Assembly (NCBI RefSeq): GCF_000816085.1
Contig: NZ_CP008747.1
Coordinates: forward strand, 1,302,001 to 1,366,000
DNA: 64,000 bases
From: Staphylococcus hyicus
GTDB lineage: Bacteria > Bacillota > Bacilli > Staphylococcales > Staphylococcaceae
Direction of reading: 5' to 3'
Below the pieces are notes generated by a model that did not search any database, was not told the DNA's origin, and worked only from the letters and a program-made list of their open reading frames with translations. Made by a program: the position numbers and the translations under genes. The stretch's first letter is position 1, and every line of letters starts with the position of its first letter. Shown piece after piece: positions 21,515 through 31,617 of this stretch.

Positions 21515-24145
21515 ATGAAAACGTTAAAAGCTAGTGAAATACGACAAATGTATATTGATTTTTTTGTTGAAAAAGAACATATGGTTGAACCATCAGCACC
21601 ACTTGTGCCAATTGATGATGATTCATTATTATGGATTAATTCAGGAGTGGCTACATTAAAGAAATATTTTGATGGGCGTGAAATACCTAAAAAACCAAGG
21701 ATTGTAAATGCACAAAAATCTATTCGTACGAACGATATTGAAAATGTTGGGTTTACAGCACGACATCATACCTTTTTCGAAATGTTAGGTAATTTCTCAA
21801 TAGGGGATTATTTTAAACGTGAAGCGGTGGCTTTTGCTTGGGAATTTTTAACAAGCGACCGTTGGATGGCTATGGATCCTGAACGTTTATATGTAACGAT
21901 TCACCCGGAGGACACTGAAGCTTACCATTTATGGCATGATGAAATCGGATTAAGCGAATCTCGAATTATACGTATTGAAGGGAATTTTTGGGATATTGGC
22001 GAGGGGCCATCGGGGCCTAACACAGAAATTTTCTATGATCGTGGTGAGGATTATGGACACGATGATCCAGCTGAAGAGATGTATCCTGGTGGCGAAAACG
22101 AACGTTATTTAGAAGTATGGAACCTTGTATTTAGTGAGTTTAACCATAACAAAGACCATACTTATACACCACTGCCAAGTAAAAATATTGATACCGGCAT
22201 GGGGCTTGAACGTATGGCCTCAATTTCTCAAAATGTTCGCACGAATTATGAGACGGACTTATTCATGCCTATTATGAATGAAGTTGAAAAAATTTCTGGA
22301 AAAACATATTTGGAAAATGAAACACACGATATCGCATTTAAAGTCATAGCAGATCATATTCGCACAATCGCCTTCGCAATTTCAGACGGTGCGCTTCCAG
22401 CTAATGAAGGACGTGGGTATGTGTTGCGTCGATTATTACGTCGTGCTGTTCGTTTTAGCCAATCATTAGATATTAACAAACCATTTTTATATCAATTAGT
22501 TGATGTAGTGGCAACAATTATGGAACCGTATTATCCAAATGTAAAAGAGAAAGCTGATTTTATTGCGCGTGTGATAAAGTCCGAAGAAGAGCGCTTCCAT
22601 GAAACTTTAGAGGAAGGTCTCTCGATATTGAATGACCTCATAACAGATGCAAAATCTTCTCGCCAAGTCATCAGCGGCGCAGATGCATTTAAATTATATG
22701 ATACGTATGGATTCCCAATTGAACTTACAGAAGAAATCGCACAAGATGCGGATTTAAAAATAGACATGGACAGTTTTAATACCCACATGGATGCGCAACG
22801 CGAACGCGCGCGTAAAGCAAGACAAAATAACCAATCGATGCAAGTTCAAAGTGAAGTTTTAAAATCAATTCGTACAGTAAGTCGTTTTGTAGGGTATCAA
22901 ACGCTACAAACAGAAAGTGTAATTACTGACATTATCGTCGATGGTGAGCGTCAAGAAAAAGTAAATGAGGGCCAAACGATTCATTTCGTAATGGATCAAA
23001 CGCCGTTTTATGCAGTGAGCGGCGGACAGATTGCAGATAAAGGCGTTATTCAAAATGACGCGTTTGAGATTGAAGTGACAGAAGTTATTAAAGCACCAAA
23101 CGGTCAACATTTACACACAGGACATATTAAATTTGGTCAGGTATATGAAGAGGCCATTGTAGAAGCACGCGTAAACGAAACAGAACGTAAAGCGATTATG
23201 AAAAATCATAGTGCGACACATCTTTTGCATGCTGCATTAAAACAGGTTTTAGGTTCCCATGTTAACCAAGCGGGATCTTTAGTAGATAGCGATCGATTAC
23301 GTTTTGACTTTTCTCACATCTCACCAATGACAAGTGAAGAAATTCAACTTGTAGAACAACGTGTAAATGAAGAAATTTGGAAAAGTATGGATGTGGTCAC
23401 GAAAGAAATGGCCATCGAAGATGCAAAAGCAGGTGGTGCAATGGCACTTTTCGGTGAAAAATATGGCGATGTCGTACGCGTCGTTGACATGGGTCCATTC
23501 TCTAAGGAATTATGTGGTGGCACACATGTTCAAAACACGTCAGAAATTGGATTATTCAAAATAACAAGTGAGTCTGGTACTGGCGCTGGTGTAAGAAGAA
23601 TTGAAGCCGTTACTGGACAACAGGCTTATTTATATTTAGAACGTTATCTAGAACAATTTAATCAAATTAAACAACAAATGAAGGCGAAAACAGATGAACA
23701 AGTTTTAGATAAAATTATTCAACTACAAGAAGATGAAAAATCCCTTCATCGTTCATTAGAACAAAAGTCTAAAGAGCTTAATAACTTGAAAATGGGCAGC
23801 ATAGAAGATAAAGTAGAAGTAATTAATGGTTTACCTGTATTAATTACTGAAGTAGAAGTCGATAATGTTAAAGTAATGCGTACAACTATGGATGACTTTA
23901 AGTCACGCTTACAAGATACAATCATTATTTTAGCGAGTCATGTTGATGGTAAGGTCTCGTTAATTGCAACAGTACCTAAAGATTTAACTGACAAAATTAA
24001 AGCGGGTAATATTATTAAAGAAATGGCACCTATTGTGGGTGGTAAAGGTGGCGGTCGTCCTGATATGGCACAAGGTGGCGGGACACAACCTGAAAAAATA
24101 ACAACAGCATTACAATTCATTAAAGACTATATTAAAACATTATAA
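21515..24145 (+). CDS. alaS: Alanyl-tRNA synthetase
   Basis: Class II synthetase with its own editing domain. 876 residues, the S. aureus length. Aminoacylation core at the N-terminus ([32 protein letters not shown]), editing-site zinc motif HSATH (about 565-569) and CGGTH (about 667-671), and a C-terminal C-Ala domain with [18 protein letters not shown] 21512 is an alternative start three bases upstream with somewhat closer spacing to AGGAG; ATG 21515 agrees with the family N-terminus. Transcribed from a consensus promoter through a T-box. Confidence 0.97.
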   Translation: MKTLKASEIRQMYIDFFVEKEHMVEPSAPLVPIDDDSLLWINSGVATLKKYFDGREIPKKPRIVNAQKSIRTNDIENVGFTARHHTFFEMLGNFSIGDYFKREAVAFAWEFLTSDRWMAMDPERLYVTIHPEDTEAYHLWHDEIGLSESRIIRIEGNFWDIGEGPSGPNTEIFYDRGEDYGHDDPAEEMYPGGENERYLEVWNLVFSEFNHNKDHTYTPLPSKNIDTGMGLERMASISQNVRTNYETDLFMPIMNEVEKISGKTYLENETHDIAFKVIADHIRTIAFAISDGALPANEGRGYVLRRLLRRAVRFSQSLDINKPFLYQLVDVVATIMEPYYPNVKEKADFIARVIKSEEERFHETLEEGLSILNDLITDAKSSRQVISGADAFKLYDTYGFPIELTEEIAQDADLKIDMDSFNTHMDAQRERARKARQNNQSMQVQSEVLKSIRTVSRFVGYQTLQTESVITDIIVDGERQEKVNEGQTIHFVMDQTPFYAVSGGQIADKGVIQNDAFEIEVTEVIKAPNGQHLHTGHIKFGQVYEEAIVEARVNETERKAIMKNHSATHLLHAALKQVLGSHVNQAGSLVDSDRLRFDFSHISPMTSEEIQLVEQRVNEEIWKSMDVVTKEMAIEDAKAGGAMALFGEKYGDVVRVVDMGPFSKELCGGTHVQNTSEIGLFKITSESGTGAGVRRIEAVTGQQAYLYLERYLEQFNQIKQQMKAKTDEQVLDKIIQLQEDEKSLHRSLEQKSKELNNLKMGSIEDKVEVINGLPVLITEVEVDNVKVMRTTMDDFKSRLQDTIIILASHVDGKVSLIATVPKDLTDKIKAGNIIKEMAPIVGGKGGGRPDMAQGGGTQPEKITTALQFIKDYIKTL

Positions 24146-24208
24146 TTCATACCGAGTTCGTGTAATATAAAGAGTGTAATCACATTATGGTTTAAGGAGT
24201 GTTAAGGA

Positions 24209-24481
24209 ATGGAAAACTTTGATAAAACGATGAAATTCAGCTATGAAGACATCCCTAAAGAAAACGTTGAGTATGTTTTAAATAATGTATATCATACACT
24301 TGAAGAACGTGGGTATAACGCAGTAAACCAAATAGTAGGTTATTTACTTTCAGGAGATCCTGCATACATTCCACGTCACAATGAAGCACGTAATCAAATT
24401 AGACATATCGATCGTGATGATATTATGGAGGAGCTTGTTTCTTTTTATTTAAAACATCATCAAAAGGATTCAGATGCTTAA
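24209..24481 (+). CDS. ireB: IreB family regulatory phosphoprotein (UPF0297)
   Basis: 90-residue cytosolic protein; in Enterococcus faecalis IreB is phosphorylated on threonine by the Ser/Thr kinase IreK and affects cephalosporin tolerance. The family pattern is visible: [16 protein letters not shown] at the N-terminus, [28 protein letters not shown] in the middle (positions about 35-62) and [13 protein letters not shown] at the end. Overlaps ruvX by eight bases, the usual arrangement ireB-ruvX-yrzB downstream of alaS. Confidence 0.93.
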   Translation: MENFDKTMKFSYEDIPKENVEYVLNNVYHTLEERGYNAVNQIVGYLLSGDPAYIPRHNEARNQIRHIDRDDIMEELVSFYLKHHQKDSDA

Positions 24482-24902
24482 ACATAAAATTATCGGACTC
24501 GATGTAGGCAGTAAAACTGTTGGCGTTGCCATTAGTGATTTGATGGGATGGACAGCGCAAGGTTTAGACACACTCCATATTAACGAACAAGACAATCAGC
24601 TCGGAATAGATACCTTAATTCAAATTATTAAAAAAGAAAACGTAGGTACTGTTGTTATAGGACTTCCCAAAAACATGAATAATTCAATTGGATTTCGCGG
24701 TGAAGCATCTTTAAAATACAAAGAAGCACTTCAAACAGCAATGCCACAATTAGAAATTGTGATGTGGGATGAAAGGTTAAGTACAATGGCAGCAGAACGT
24801 TCTCTTTTAGAGGCGGATGTTTCAAGAGCTAAACGTAAAAAGGTAATTGATAAAATGGCCGCTGTATTTATTTTACAAGGGTATTTAGACTCATTAAACT
24901 AA
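24474..24902 (+). CDS. ruvX: YqgF/RuvX RNase H-fold nuclease
   Basis: Predicted Holliday-junction-resolvase-like nuclease, linked in other bacteria to 16S rRNA 5'-end processing. 142 residues. The acidic active-site positions are in [13 protein letters not shown] (about 8-20), VIGLPKNMN (about 61) and [11 protein letters not shown] (about 98-108), with the conserved [14 protein letters not shown] near the C-terminus. The start lies inside the ireB end, so translation is coupled. Confidence 0.92.
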   Translation: MLKHKIIGLDVGSKTVGVAISDLMGWTAQGLDTLHINEQDNQLGIDTLIQIIKKENVGTVVIGLPKNMNNSIGFRGEASLKYKEALQTAMPQLEIVMWDERLSTMAAERSLLEADVSRAKRKKVIDKMAAVFILQGYLDSLN

Positions 24903-24916
24903 GGAGAGAGCAAATT

Positions 24917-25237
24917 ATGACAAATATAAACCATAATAACGAAGAAATCGAAATTAAAAATGATGAAGAATTATTAACGCTATTTGACGAAGAAGGTAAT
25001 GAAGTCTTATATAGAAAAATGTTAGAATTCTATCATCCTGGCTTTAAAAAAGATTATGTGATTCTCGCAGAAGAAGGCGCTCAAGCAGATGATGAAGATT
25101 TGATTGAGCTTATTCCGATGATTAATCAACCTGATGAAACTGGTGAAGGCGGAAAATTCTTACCAGTAGAATCAGATGAAGAATGGGATATGATTGAAGA
25201 AGTCGTCAACACAAACTTGGATGAAGCAGAAGAATAA
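24917..25237 (+). CDS. yrzB: DUF1292 family protein
   Basis: 106-residue, very acidic cytosolic protein of unknown function, conserved after ruvX in Firmicutes. Family signature: [17 protein letters not shown] (about 22-38), DYVILAEEG near residue 45, and [21 protein letters not shown] near residue 74. No metal-binding or catalytic motif is evident. AAGGAGAG lies before ATG 24917. The gene ends the alaS-side transcript at the terminator just downstream. Confidence 0.9.
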   Translation: MTNINHNNEEIEIKNDEELLTLFDEEGNEVLYRKMLEFYHPGFKKDYVILAEEGAQADDEDLIELIPMINQPDETGEGGKFLPVESDEEWDMIEEVVNTNLDEAEE

Positions 25238-25241
25238 ATAT

Positions 25242-25290
25242 AAAAAGATGGGGCTTGTTAATCTTAATAGATTACAGTCTCATCTTTTTT
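25242..25290 (+). terminator. Intrinsic terminator after yrzB
   Basis: AAAAAGATGGGGCT (25242-25255) pairs with AGTCTCATCTTTTT (25276-25289) with G-U pairs; T6 tail. Confidence 0.8.
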
Positions 25291-25340
25291 GTAAAATGGC
25301 ATTTAAACAAGAATTCAGTGTTAAAAAATGTTATGAGTTA

Positions 25341-25349
25341 TGATATAAT
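25341..25349 (+). promoter_or_regulatory. Extended -10 promoter of the trmR operon
   Basis: TGATATAAT: a TGn extension followed by an exact TATAAT (25344-25349); the -35 region (TTAAAA at 25321) is weak. A start near 25356 leaves a leader of about 145 bases before trmR. Confidence 0.55.
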
Positions 25350-25437
25350 TTTAAGAAGTATTTTACTGGTGTATGTTTAAAAGTAACATTATATAACAAT
25401 CTGACATATGCACCTCATGTATAGTTACAATAATGAA

Positions 25438-25468
25438 AATCAGTCGCTATGGCTGGTTTATTTTTTGA
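25438..25468 (+). terminator. Terminator-like hairpin in the trmR leader
   Basis: AATCAG pairs with CTGGTT across a 9-base loop and is followed by TATTTTTTG. It sits between the promoter and the trmR start, so it may act as an attenuator. The stem is only about 6 bp. Confidence 0.45.
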
Positions 25469-25501
25469 TGTATGCATCTTAATGTAAAGGATGAACTTGT
25501 A

Positions 25502-26146
25502 ATGCTTGATAAAAATCAGGATTATTTTTTAAAAATACAATCTCATGATTCGAAATTAAACACATTGCGCGATTATGCAGTAAAACATAAAGTACCTATC
25601 GTCGATCAATTATCATTAGATTTAATTTTACAGCTGATACGTATTAAACAGCCAAAAAACATTTTAGAAATAGGATGTGCAATAGGGTATAGTAGTATGC
25701 ATTTTGCCTCGGTAAATTCATCGATTCATGTTACAACTATCGAACGAAATCCAGAAATGATTGCTTTAGCAAGAAAAAATTTCGAAACATTTCAATATGA
25801 AAAACAAATTCGTTTGATTGAAGATGATGCATTAGAAGCATATTCTGCAGTGAATGATCGACAATATGATATGATTTTTATCGATGCAGCAAAAGCACAA
25901 TCACAAAAATTCTTTGAACTTTATCAAGATTTATTATCAAGTACCGGCATCATCATTACTGATAATGTACTGTACCATGGTTTTGTTTCAGATATAGACG
26001 TAGTCCGCAGTCGCAATGTAAAACAAATGGTGAAAAAGGTTCAAAAATTTAACCAATGGCTCGTTCAACAAAAGGATTATAAAACTAATTTTGTAAATAT
26101 GGATGATGGCCTGGCAATTTCTATAAAGGAGTATAATCATGACTGA
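25502..26146 (+). CDS. trmR: SAM-dependent O-methyltransferase, tRNA 5-hydroxyuridine methyltransferase type
   Basis: By homology and context the TrmR/YrrM enzyme that methylates 5-hydroxyuridine at wobble position 34 to 5-methoxyuridine. 214 residues. SAM-binding motif LEIGCAIGYSSMHFA (about residues 54-68), acidic position IERNPEM (about 79), and FIDAAKAQSQKFFELY (about 127), the metal-dependent O-methyltransferase pattern. ATG 25502 follows AAAGGATG at 25487-25494; the earlier ATG at 25472 has no ribosome binding site. Its end overlaps the next gene by eight bases. Confidence 0.88.
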   Translation: MLDKNQDYFLKIQSHDSKLNTLRDYAVKHKVPIVDQLSLDLILQLIRIKQPKNILEIGCAIGYSSMHFASVNSSIHVTTIERNPEMIALARKNFETFQYEKQIRLIEDDALEAYSAVNDRQYDMIFIDAAKAQSQKFFELYQDLLSSTGIIITDNVLYHGFVSDIDVVRSRNVKQMVKKVQKFNQWLVQQKDYKTNFVNMDDGLAISIKEYNHD

Positions 26147-27068
26147 GTTATTAGTAACACCTAAATCATTAAGTCATATAGATACGTTAATCGATAATGG
26201 CGCAGACGCCTTTGTTATTGGTGAAGAAAAGTTTGGCTTAAGACTTGCAGGTGAATTTAATAAAGAAGATTTAACTGCAGCAACACATAAAATACACGCT
26301 GCTGGTAAAAAAGTGTATGTTGCCGTTAATGGCATATTCCATAACTATCATATACCAGCACTAGAAGACTATATACAATTTTTGCATGAATTACGTGTCG
26401 ATCGCATTATATTTGGTGATCCAGCAGTTGTAATGATAGTAAAACAACAAAACGATCCTATTCCGTTACATTGGAATGCTGAAACATTGGTTACGAATCA
26501 TTTTCAATGTAATTATTGGGGAAAAAGAGGTGCAACACGAGCTGTATTAGCAAGAGAACTAAGTTTGGATGAAATAATAAGTATTAAATCGAATAGTGAC
26601 GTTGAAATAGAAGTCCAAGTTCATGGTATGACATGCATGTTTCAATCTAAACGTATGTTGCTTGGTAATTACTACACCTTCCAAGAGCGTCAAATGAAAA
26701 TCGAAAGAGCACATCGTGATAATGATGCGCAGTTGTTGTTATATGATGAAGAACGTGACAATAAGTATCCTGTATTTGAAGATTATAATGGAACGCACAT
26801 TATGTCACCGAATGATATTTGCTTAATTGAAGCGCTTGAACCGTTATTCGAGGCAGGTATAGATAGCTTCAAAATTGACGGATTGTTACATGATGAAGCT
26901 TATATTACACTCGTAACGAAACAGTACCGCAAAGCAATAGATTTTTATGCATCATCACCTGAAGATTATGAAGATGAGAAATTTATGCTTGTAGATGCAA
27001 TTGAAGAGATACAACCAGAACACCGTCCGTTTGATGAAGGTTTCTTCTACAAACAAACTGTGTATTAA
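26139..27068 (+). CDS. Peptidase U32-like tRNA hydroxylation subunit (YrrN type)
   Basis: 309 residues of the U32 family. With its neighbour it corresponds to Bacillus YrrN-YrrO, proteins required for prephenate-dependent 5-hydroxyuridine formation at tRNA position 34. N-terminal TIM-barrel-like half (LLVTPKSLSHIDTLIDNGADAFVIGEE). The region homologous to the cysteine cluster of the partner reads MTCMFQSKRMLLGNYY, so only one of the cluster cysteines remains; it is probably a structural or regulatory partner. GSFKIDGLL-type sequence (DSFKIDGLLHDEAYI) lies near residue 247. Overlaps trmR, so the two are coupled. Confidence 0.85.
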   Translation: MTELLVTPKSLSHIDTLIDNGADAFVIGEEKFGLRLAGEFNKEDLTAATHKIHAAGKKVYVAVNGIFHNYHIPALEDYIQFLHELRVDRIIFGDPAVVMIVKQQNDPIPLHWNAETLVTNHFQCNYWGKRGATRAVLARELSLDEIISIKSNSDVEIEVQVHGMTCMFQSKRMLLGNYYTFQERQMKIERAHRDNDAQLLLYDEERDNKYPVFEDYNGTHIMSPNDICLIEALEPLFEAGIDSFKIDGLLHDEAYITLVTKQYRKAIDFYASSPEDYEDEKFMLVDAIEEIQPEHRPFDEGFFYKQTVY

Positions 27069-27105
27069 TACATTAAGATAATAATTGATTATAGGAGAGA
27101 TGAAG

Positions 27106-28371
27106 ATGAAGGTGATGGAGGCTGTTCGACCCAATACCACACCCAAAGTTAAAAAACCAGAATTATTGGCACCTGCTGGCAATTTAGAAAAATTAAAAAT
27201 AGCAATACATTATGGAGCTGACGCTGTATTTATTGGAGGTCAAGAATACGGTCTACGCTCCAATGCGGATAACTTTACCATAGAAGAAATAAAAGAAGGT
27301 GTTGATTTCGCGAATCAATATGGTGCAAAAGTCTATATTACAACGAATATCATCGCCCATGACGAAAACATAGAAGGATTAGATACGTATTTAAAGCAAC
27401 TAGAATCTACAGGTGCAACAGGAATTATTGTAGCTGATCCACTCATTATCGAAACGTGCAAACGTGTTGCGCCTCAATTAGAAATTCATTTATCAACTCA
27501 ACAATCATTAAGTAACTATAAAGCAGTTGAATTTTGGAAAGAAGAAGGACTTGACCGTGTTGTACTTGCACGAGAAACAGGTGCAATGGAAATGCAAGAA
27601 ATCAAGGATAAAGTAGATATTGAAATTGAAGCCTTTATTCATGGTGCCATGTGTATTGCATATTCAGGACGCTGTACGTTAAGTAATCATATGACTGCCC
27701 GTGATTCTAACCGAGGTGGATGCTGCCAAAGTTGTCGATGGGATTATGATTTATTAACTGTAGATCAAGATGGTGAGTTAGACTTATATTTTGATGATAG
27801 TCAATCTGTACCATTTGCCATGAGTCCTCGAGACTTAAAATTAATAGAATCCATTCCAAAAATGATGGATTTAGGAATCGATTCTTTAAAAATTGAAGGA
27901 CGTATGAAGTCAATTCATTATATAGCAACCGTTGTTTCCGTTTACCGAAAAGTTATCGATGCCTATGCTAATGATCCTGAAAACTTTAAAATTAAGCCTG
28001 AATGGTTAATTGAATTAGACAAGTGTGCGAATCGTGACACCGCCCCAGCATTCTTCAAAGGAACGCCAGGCTACGAAGAACAAATGTTCGGGAATGAGTC
28101 AGCGAAAAAGTCCCCATTTGATTTTATAGGACTTGTACTTGCCTATGATGAAAAGACACAACTCGCAACAATTCAACAGCGCAATCATTTTAAACCTGGT
28201 CAAGAAGTAGAGTTCTTCGGACCTGAAATCGATACGTTTAAGCAAGTTATTGACGTTATTTATGATGAAGAGGGAAATGAATTAGACGCTGCACGTCATC
28301 CATTACAAATCATTCAAATTAAGGTGAATCAACCCATCTATAAAAACAACATGATGCGAAAGGAAGTTTAA
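27106..28371 (+). CDS. Peptidase U32-like tRNA hydroxylase subunit (YrrO type)
   Basis: 421 residues, U32 family, equivalent of YrrO/TrhP that forms 5-hydroxyuridine in t[25 protein letters not shown] opens the barrel (from about residue 19); the Fe-S-type cysteine set is complete in [11 protein letters not shown] and [13 protein letters not shown] (about 186-216), and [10 protein letters not shown] (about 260) is the U32 signature. The C-terminal beta-barrel follows from about 340. Start choice is uncertain: ATG 27100 is out of frame, while 27106 and 27115 both lie after AGGAGAG; 27106 has the best spacing. udk follows after four bases. Confidence 0.87.
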   Translation: MKVMEAVRPNTTPKVKKPELLAPAGNLEKLKIAIHYGADAVFIGGQEYGLRSNADNFTIEEIKEGVDFANQYGAKVYITTNIIAHDENIEGLDTYLKQLESTGATGIIVADPLIIETCKRVAPQLEIHLSTQQSLSNYKAVEFWKEEGLDRVVLARETGAMEMQEIKDKVDIEIEAFIHGAMCIAYSGRCTLSNHMTARDSNRGGCCQSCRWDYDLLTVDQDGELDLYFDDSQSVPFAMSPRDLKLIESIPKMMDLGIDSLKIEGRMKSIHYIATVVSVYRKVIDAYANDPENFKIKPEWLIELDKCANRDTAPAFFKGTPGYEEQMFGNESAKKSPFDFIGLVLAYDEKTQLATIQQRNHFKPGQEVEFFGPEIDTFKQVIDVIYDEEGNELDAARHPLQIIQIKVNQPIYKNNMMRKEV

Positions 28372-28375
28372 TAGC

Positions 28376-29002
28376 ATGTCCTCAACTACGATTATTGGTA
28401 TAGCTGGTGGTTCTGGCTCAGGTAAAACATCTGTTACAAACAAAATTATGAAAAATTTAGATGGTCATAGTGTTGCATTGATAGAACAAGATTTTTATTA
28501 TAAAGATCAATCACACCTTACTTTTGAGGAACGCTTACAAACAAACTATGATCATCCTTTTGCCTTTGACAACGATTTATTAATTCAAAATTTAAAAGAT
28601 TTAAAAGCTGGAAAATCTGTAGAAGTACCGACTTATGATTACACGATTCATACTCGAAGTGATAAAAAAATTGCATTTGAACCTAAAGATGTTATTATCG
28701 TAGAAGGTATATTTGCGCTTGAAAATGAAACGCTTCGTGATATGATGGATGTCAAAATATACGTTGATACAGATGCTGATTTGCGTATTTTACGTCGTTT
28801 AATTAGAGATACGAAAGAACGAGATCGTACAATGGAATCTGTAGTTGAGCAATATTTGAATGTTGTACGTCCAATGCACAATCAATTTATTGAACCTACT
28901 AAAAAATTTGCAGACATTATCATACCAGAAGGTGGAAGCAATAAAGTTGCCATTGATATTATGACGACAAAAATTCAAGCCTTAGTTCAAAAACAAGACT
29001 AA
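28376..29002 (+). CDS. udk: Uridine kinase
   Basis: Phosphorylates uridine and cytidine with ATP or GTP in pyrimidine salvage. 208 residues (S. aureus 207). P-loop [16 protein letters not shown] at about 8-23, EQDFYYKD (about 38) and NYDHPFAFD (about 57) for nucleoside binding, VEGIFALE (about 103) and the lid [12 protein letters not shown] (about 141). AAAGGAAG ribosome binding site overlaps the end of the preceding gene. Confidence 0.97.
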   Translation: MSSTTIIGIAGGSGSGKTSVTNKIMKNLDGHSVALIEQDFYYKDQSHLTFEERLQTNYDHPFAFDNDLLIQNLKDLKAGKSVEVPTYDYTIHTRSDKKIAFEPKDVIIVEGIFALENETLRDMMDVKIYVDTDADLRILRRLIRDTKERDRTMESVVEQYLNVVRPMHNQFIEPTKKFADIIIPEGGSNKVAIDIMTTKIQALVQKQD

Positions 29003-29029
29003 TTTTTAATGTAAAAGGAAGATGCAAAA

Positions 29030-29506
29030 ATGGAAAATCAAAAACAATATCCAATGACTCAAGAAGGATTTGAAAAACTAGAACAAGAATTAGAAGAATT
29101 AAAAACCGTTAAACGTCCTGAGGTCGTTGAAAAAATTAAAGTAGCGCGTAGTTTTGGAGATTTATCTGAGAACTCAGAGTACGATGCTGCAAAAGATGAA
29201 CAAGGGTTTATTGAACAAGATATTCAACGTATAGAAACAATGCTTCGCCATGCTTTGATTATCGAAGATACAGGTGATAACCATGTTGTTCAAATTGGTA
29301 AAACTGTTACATTTGTTGAATTACCTGGAGACGAAGAAGAGAGCTACCAAATTGTAGGTTCAGCTGAAGCCGATGCATTTAACGGTAAAATTTCAAATGA
29401 ATCTCCAATGGCAAAATCTTTAATAGGCAAAAAACTAAATGATGAAGTTCGTGTACCACTTCCTAATGGTGGAGAAATAAATGTAAAGATTGTTAATATT
29501 AAATAG
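29030..29506 (+). CDS. greA: Transcription elongation factor GreA
   Basis: Rescues backtracked RNA polymerase by stimulating transcript cleavage. 158 residues. The N-terminal coiled coil (about 1-75) carries the acidic tip pattern [20 protein letters not shown] (about 43-62), and the C-terminal FKBP-like domain contains [16 protein letters not shown] (about 125). GGAAGATG lies before ATG 29030. A strong terminator follows. Confidence 0.97.
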   Translation: MENQKQYPMTQEGFEKLEQELEELKTVKRPEVVEKIKVARSFGDLSENSEYDAAKDEQGFIEQDIQRIETMLRHALIIEDTGDNHVVQIGKTVTFVELPGDEEESYQIVGSAEADAFNGKISNESPMAKSLIGKKLNDEVRVPLPNGGEINVKIVNIK

Positions 29507-29519
29507 GTGTTTGTGAAAT

Positions 29520-29568
29520 AGAGGTTAAGTTTCCCTAAAAACGGGAATAACTTAACCTCTATTTTTTG
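29520..29568 (+). terminator. Intrinsic terminator after greA
   Basis: AGAGGTTAAG (29520-29529) pairs with CTTAACCTCT (29551-29560), with an inner TCCC/GGGA extension, and T6 follows. Confidence 0.92.
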
Positions 29569-29870
29569 TCCTATAAATTATGTTATGATAATGTTATTTT
29601 ATGTGATGGTTTTTAGACAAATCCTATCGTTGATGAGATAAAAGCGATGTTATAAGGTAAATGACAATGATTTATTATCTTGTTGTTATAATTTAGGATG
29701 TGAAAATACTTTTTTATACTTATAAATTATAGTCACAGTTGAAAAAATGATATTTTGATTGGAGATGATATGTACGCTACATATGTTATTATTCCAATCT
29801 GAATTTTAAGCTTAATTCCATCGTGATAAAATGGCACTTTGTAAAGGGTTTCAGAAAGGGGGAACTCAAA
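29569..29870 (+). other. Leader and promoter region of the pxp operon
   Basis: About 300 bases without a gene. TATAAT at 29688-29693 is the best -10 but has no good -35 partner. An imperfect inverted repeat spans 29757-29799, and a 10-base palindrome TTAAGCTTAA lies near 29805. AAAGGGGG before ATG 29871 is the ribosome binding site. Nothing else recognised. Confidence 0.5.
29757..29799 (+). repeat. Imperfect inverted repeat upstream of pxpB
   Basis: GATTGGA (29757-29763) pairs with TCCAATC (29793-29799), and ATATGT (29768-29773) with ACATAT (29779-29784), around a 5-base loop. No U-tract follows, so an operator or mRNA structure is more likely than a terminator. Confidence 0.45.
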
Positions 29871-30602
29871 ATGAATTTTCGACAGATTAGTGAACAGGCG
29901 TTTATGATTTATTTTAATCCAAAGATTGATGAAAGAACATTTAATCAGGTACATGCGGTAAAAAATTATATTGAATCATTAGAACATCCAGACATTAAAG
30001 AAATTGTACCTTCTTATCGTGCATTATTAGTGTACTTCAATGGCGTGTCTATTAAGTATGAGTCGCTATTAGAAGATCTTAAATTAAAATCATTTACATT
30101 TAACCAAATATCAACGAAACAGCGACGTAGAATTGTAAATTTACCTGTTTTATATGGAGGGAAATGGGGTCCAGACTTAGAAATTGTGGCCCATCACAAC
30201 ACATTGACCGCTGACCAAGTAGTGCAAACGCATACTGAAGGTTACTATCTTGTGTATATGATTGGGTTTATGCCAGGATTTCCGTTTCTAGGTGGACTTG
30301 ATAAAAGTATACATACACCTCGCAAATCTGAACCAAGACTCAACATCCCAGCAGGATCAGTAGGTATCGCAAACAATCAAACAGGACTTTATCCTGCAGA
30401 TTCACCGGGAGGTTGGCAAATAATCGGACAAACACCAATCAAAGTTTTCGATATACATCGAGATCCTAAAATTTTATATCAACCAGGTGATAAAATTAAA
30501 TTTTATGCTATTAATGAAGAACAATTTAAACACATCAAAAAATATACTCAAAATGGCCTCATTGATTATAAAGACTGGGTGGTGATAGAGGATGAGCATT
30601 AA
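29871..30602 (+). CDS. pxpB: 5-oxoprolinase subunit B (KipI/AHS1 family)
   Basis: Subunit of the ATP-dependent PxpABC enzyme that opens 5-oxoproline to glutamate; the same AHS1 fold forms half of the carboxyltransferase part of urea carboxylase. 243 residues; signature GFMPGFPFLGGLD (about 137-149), PRLNIPAGSVGIANNQTGLYP (about 159-179) and SPGGWQIIGQTP (about 182). In Bacillus KipI also inhibits the sporulation kinase KinA, which is irrelevant here. ATG 29871 follows AAAGGGGG; an upstream in-frame ATG at 29823 lacks one. Overlaps pxpC by 11 bases. Confidence 0.92.
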   Translation: MNFRQISEQAFMIYFNPKIDERTFNQVHAVKNYIESLEHPDIKEIVPSYRALLVYFNGVSIKYESLLEDLKLKSFTFNQISTKQRRRIVNLPVLYGGKWGPDLEIVAHHNTLTADQVVQTHTEGYYLVYMIGFMPGFPFLGGLDKSIHTPRKSEPRLNIPAGSVGIANNQTGLYPADSPGGWQIIGQTPIKVFDIHRDPKILYQPGDKIKFYAINEEQFKHIKKYTQNGLIDYKDWVVIEDEH

Positions 30603-31617
30603 GATAATAAAACCAGGTTTATTCACTACTGTGCAAGACTTAGGACGTTTTGGCCATCAAGAAGAAGGATTTTCACCAGCAGGCGTTATGGATCGTCCCA
30701 GTTTTGAAATTGCAAATGCACTACTTAATACGACGAATCAGCCAACATTAGAAATAACATTGGTAGGCCCAACGATTCAATTTTTAAAACAAAATTTATT
30801 TGCTGTAACCGGTGCGCCTTTCGATATGAAATTAAACGGGAATCCAATACCACATCAAACGGTTATTAAAGCCGATCAAGGTGATATTTTAGAAATGGGT
30901 ACTGCAAAGAATGGTATGCGTGCATACATAGGATTTGCAAATACGCTCAATATCCCATTGATAGAAGGCAGCGCCGCGACACATACACGAACATCTATTG
31001 GAGGCTATAAAGGACGTCTATTAAAGGCAAAAGATATTTTACCGACTCACAATTATAACTTAGACTACGGATTAATAGGTCGCTCAACAGATTATCAAAG
31101 CTTTAGCCCTAGAAGTCATGTACCTATCGGCATCATGGACGGGCCACAACTTCATGCATTTTCTAAACGTACAATTAAAGAAATTGAAAATATAGAATTT
31201 AAAGTGTCTGATAGTTCAGACCGCATGGGATATAGATTAAGAGGCGCGTCTATCAAGCCTTCTGATTCGGCTGACATTATTTCAGAACCTGTTGCTTTAG
31301 GGAGTATACAAGTACCTAATGATGGCAATCCTATCATTTTATTAAATGACAGACAAACGGTAGGTGGCTATACAAAAATTGCCACAGTCATTGATTGTGA
31401 TATTGTCGATGTTATCCAAAAGAGGCCCGGAGAAGTCATTCAATTTGAATGGGTGACTTTTAACGAGGCAAATGAAATACTTGACCGAAAAAATAGAAAG
31501 CTTCAACAAGCGATTGTCCAAATACAAAATCAACCAAAACGATATTTAAATCATATTAGGCCATCACAATCAAAAATTAAAAGTGTATTAAAAGGAGATT
31601 GTAAACCATGGATTTAA
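30592..31617 (+). CDS. pxpC: 5-oxoprolinase subunit C (KipA/AHS2 family)
   Basis: Partner of PxpB; AHS2 domain, homologous to the second half of the urea-carboxylase carboxyltransferase domain. 341 residues, with PGLFTTVQDLGRFGHQ (about 7-22), GFSPAGVMDRPSFEIANALL (about 25-44), VTGAPFDMKLNG (about 75-86), and SSDRMGYRLRG (about 205). Begins inside the end of pxpB and itself overlaps the carrier-protein gene by 10 bases, showing tight co-translation. The C-terminal 40 residues are basic and Gln-rich. Confidence 0.92.
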   Translation: MSIKIIKPGLFTTVQDLGRFGHQEEGFSPAGVMDRPSFEIANALLNTTNQPTLEITLVGPTIQFLKQNLFAVTGAPFDMKLNGNPIPHQTVIKADQGDILEMGTAKNGMRAYIGFANTLNIPLIEGSAATHTRTSIGGYKGRLLKAKDILPTHNYNLDYGLIGRSTDYQSFSPRSHVPIGIMDGPQLHAFSKRTIKEIENIEFKVSDSSDRMGYRLRGASIKPSDSADIISEPVALGSIQVPNDGNPIILLNDRQTVGGYTKIATVIDCDIVDVIQKRPGEVIQFEWVTFNEANEILDRKNRKLQQAIVQIQNQPKRYLNHIRPSQSKIKSVLKGDCKPWI

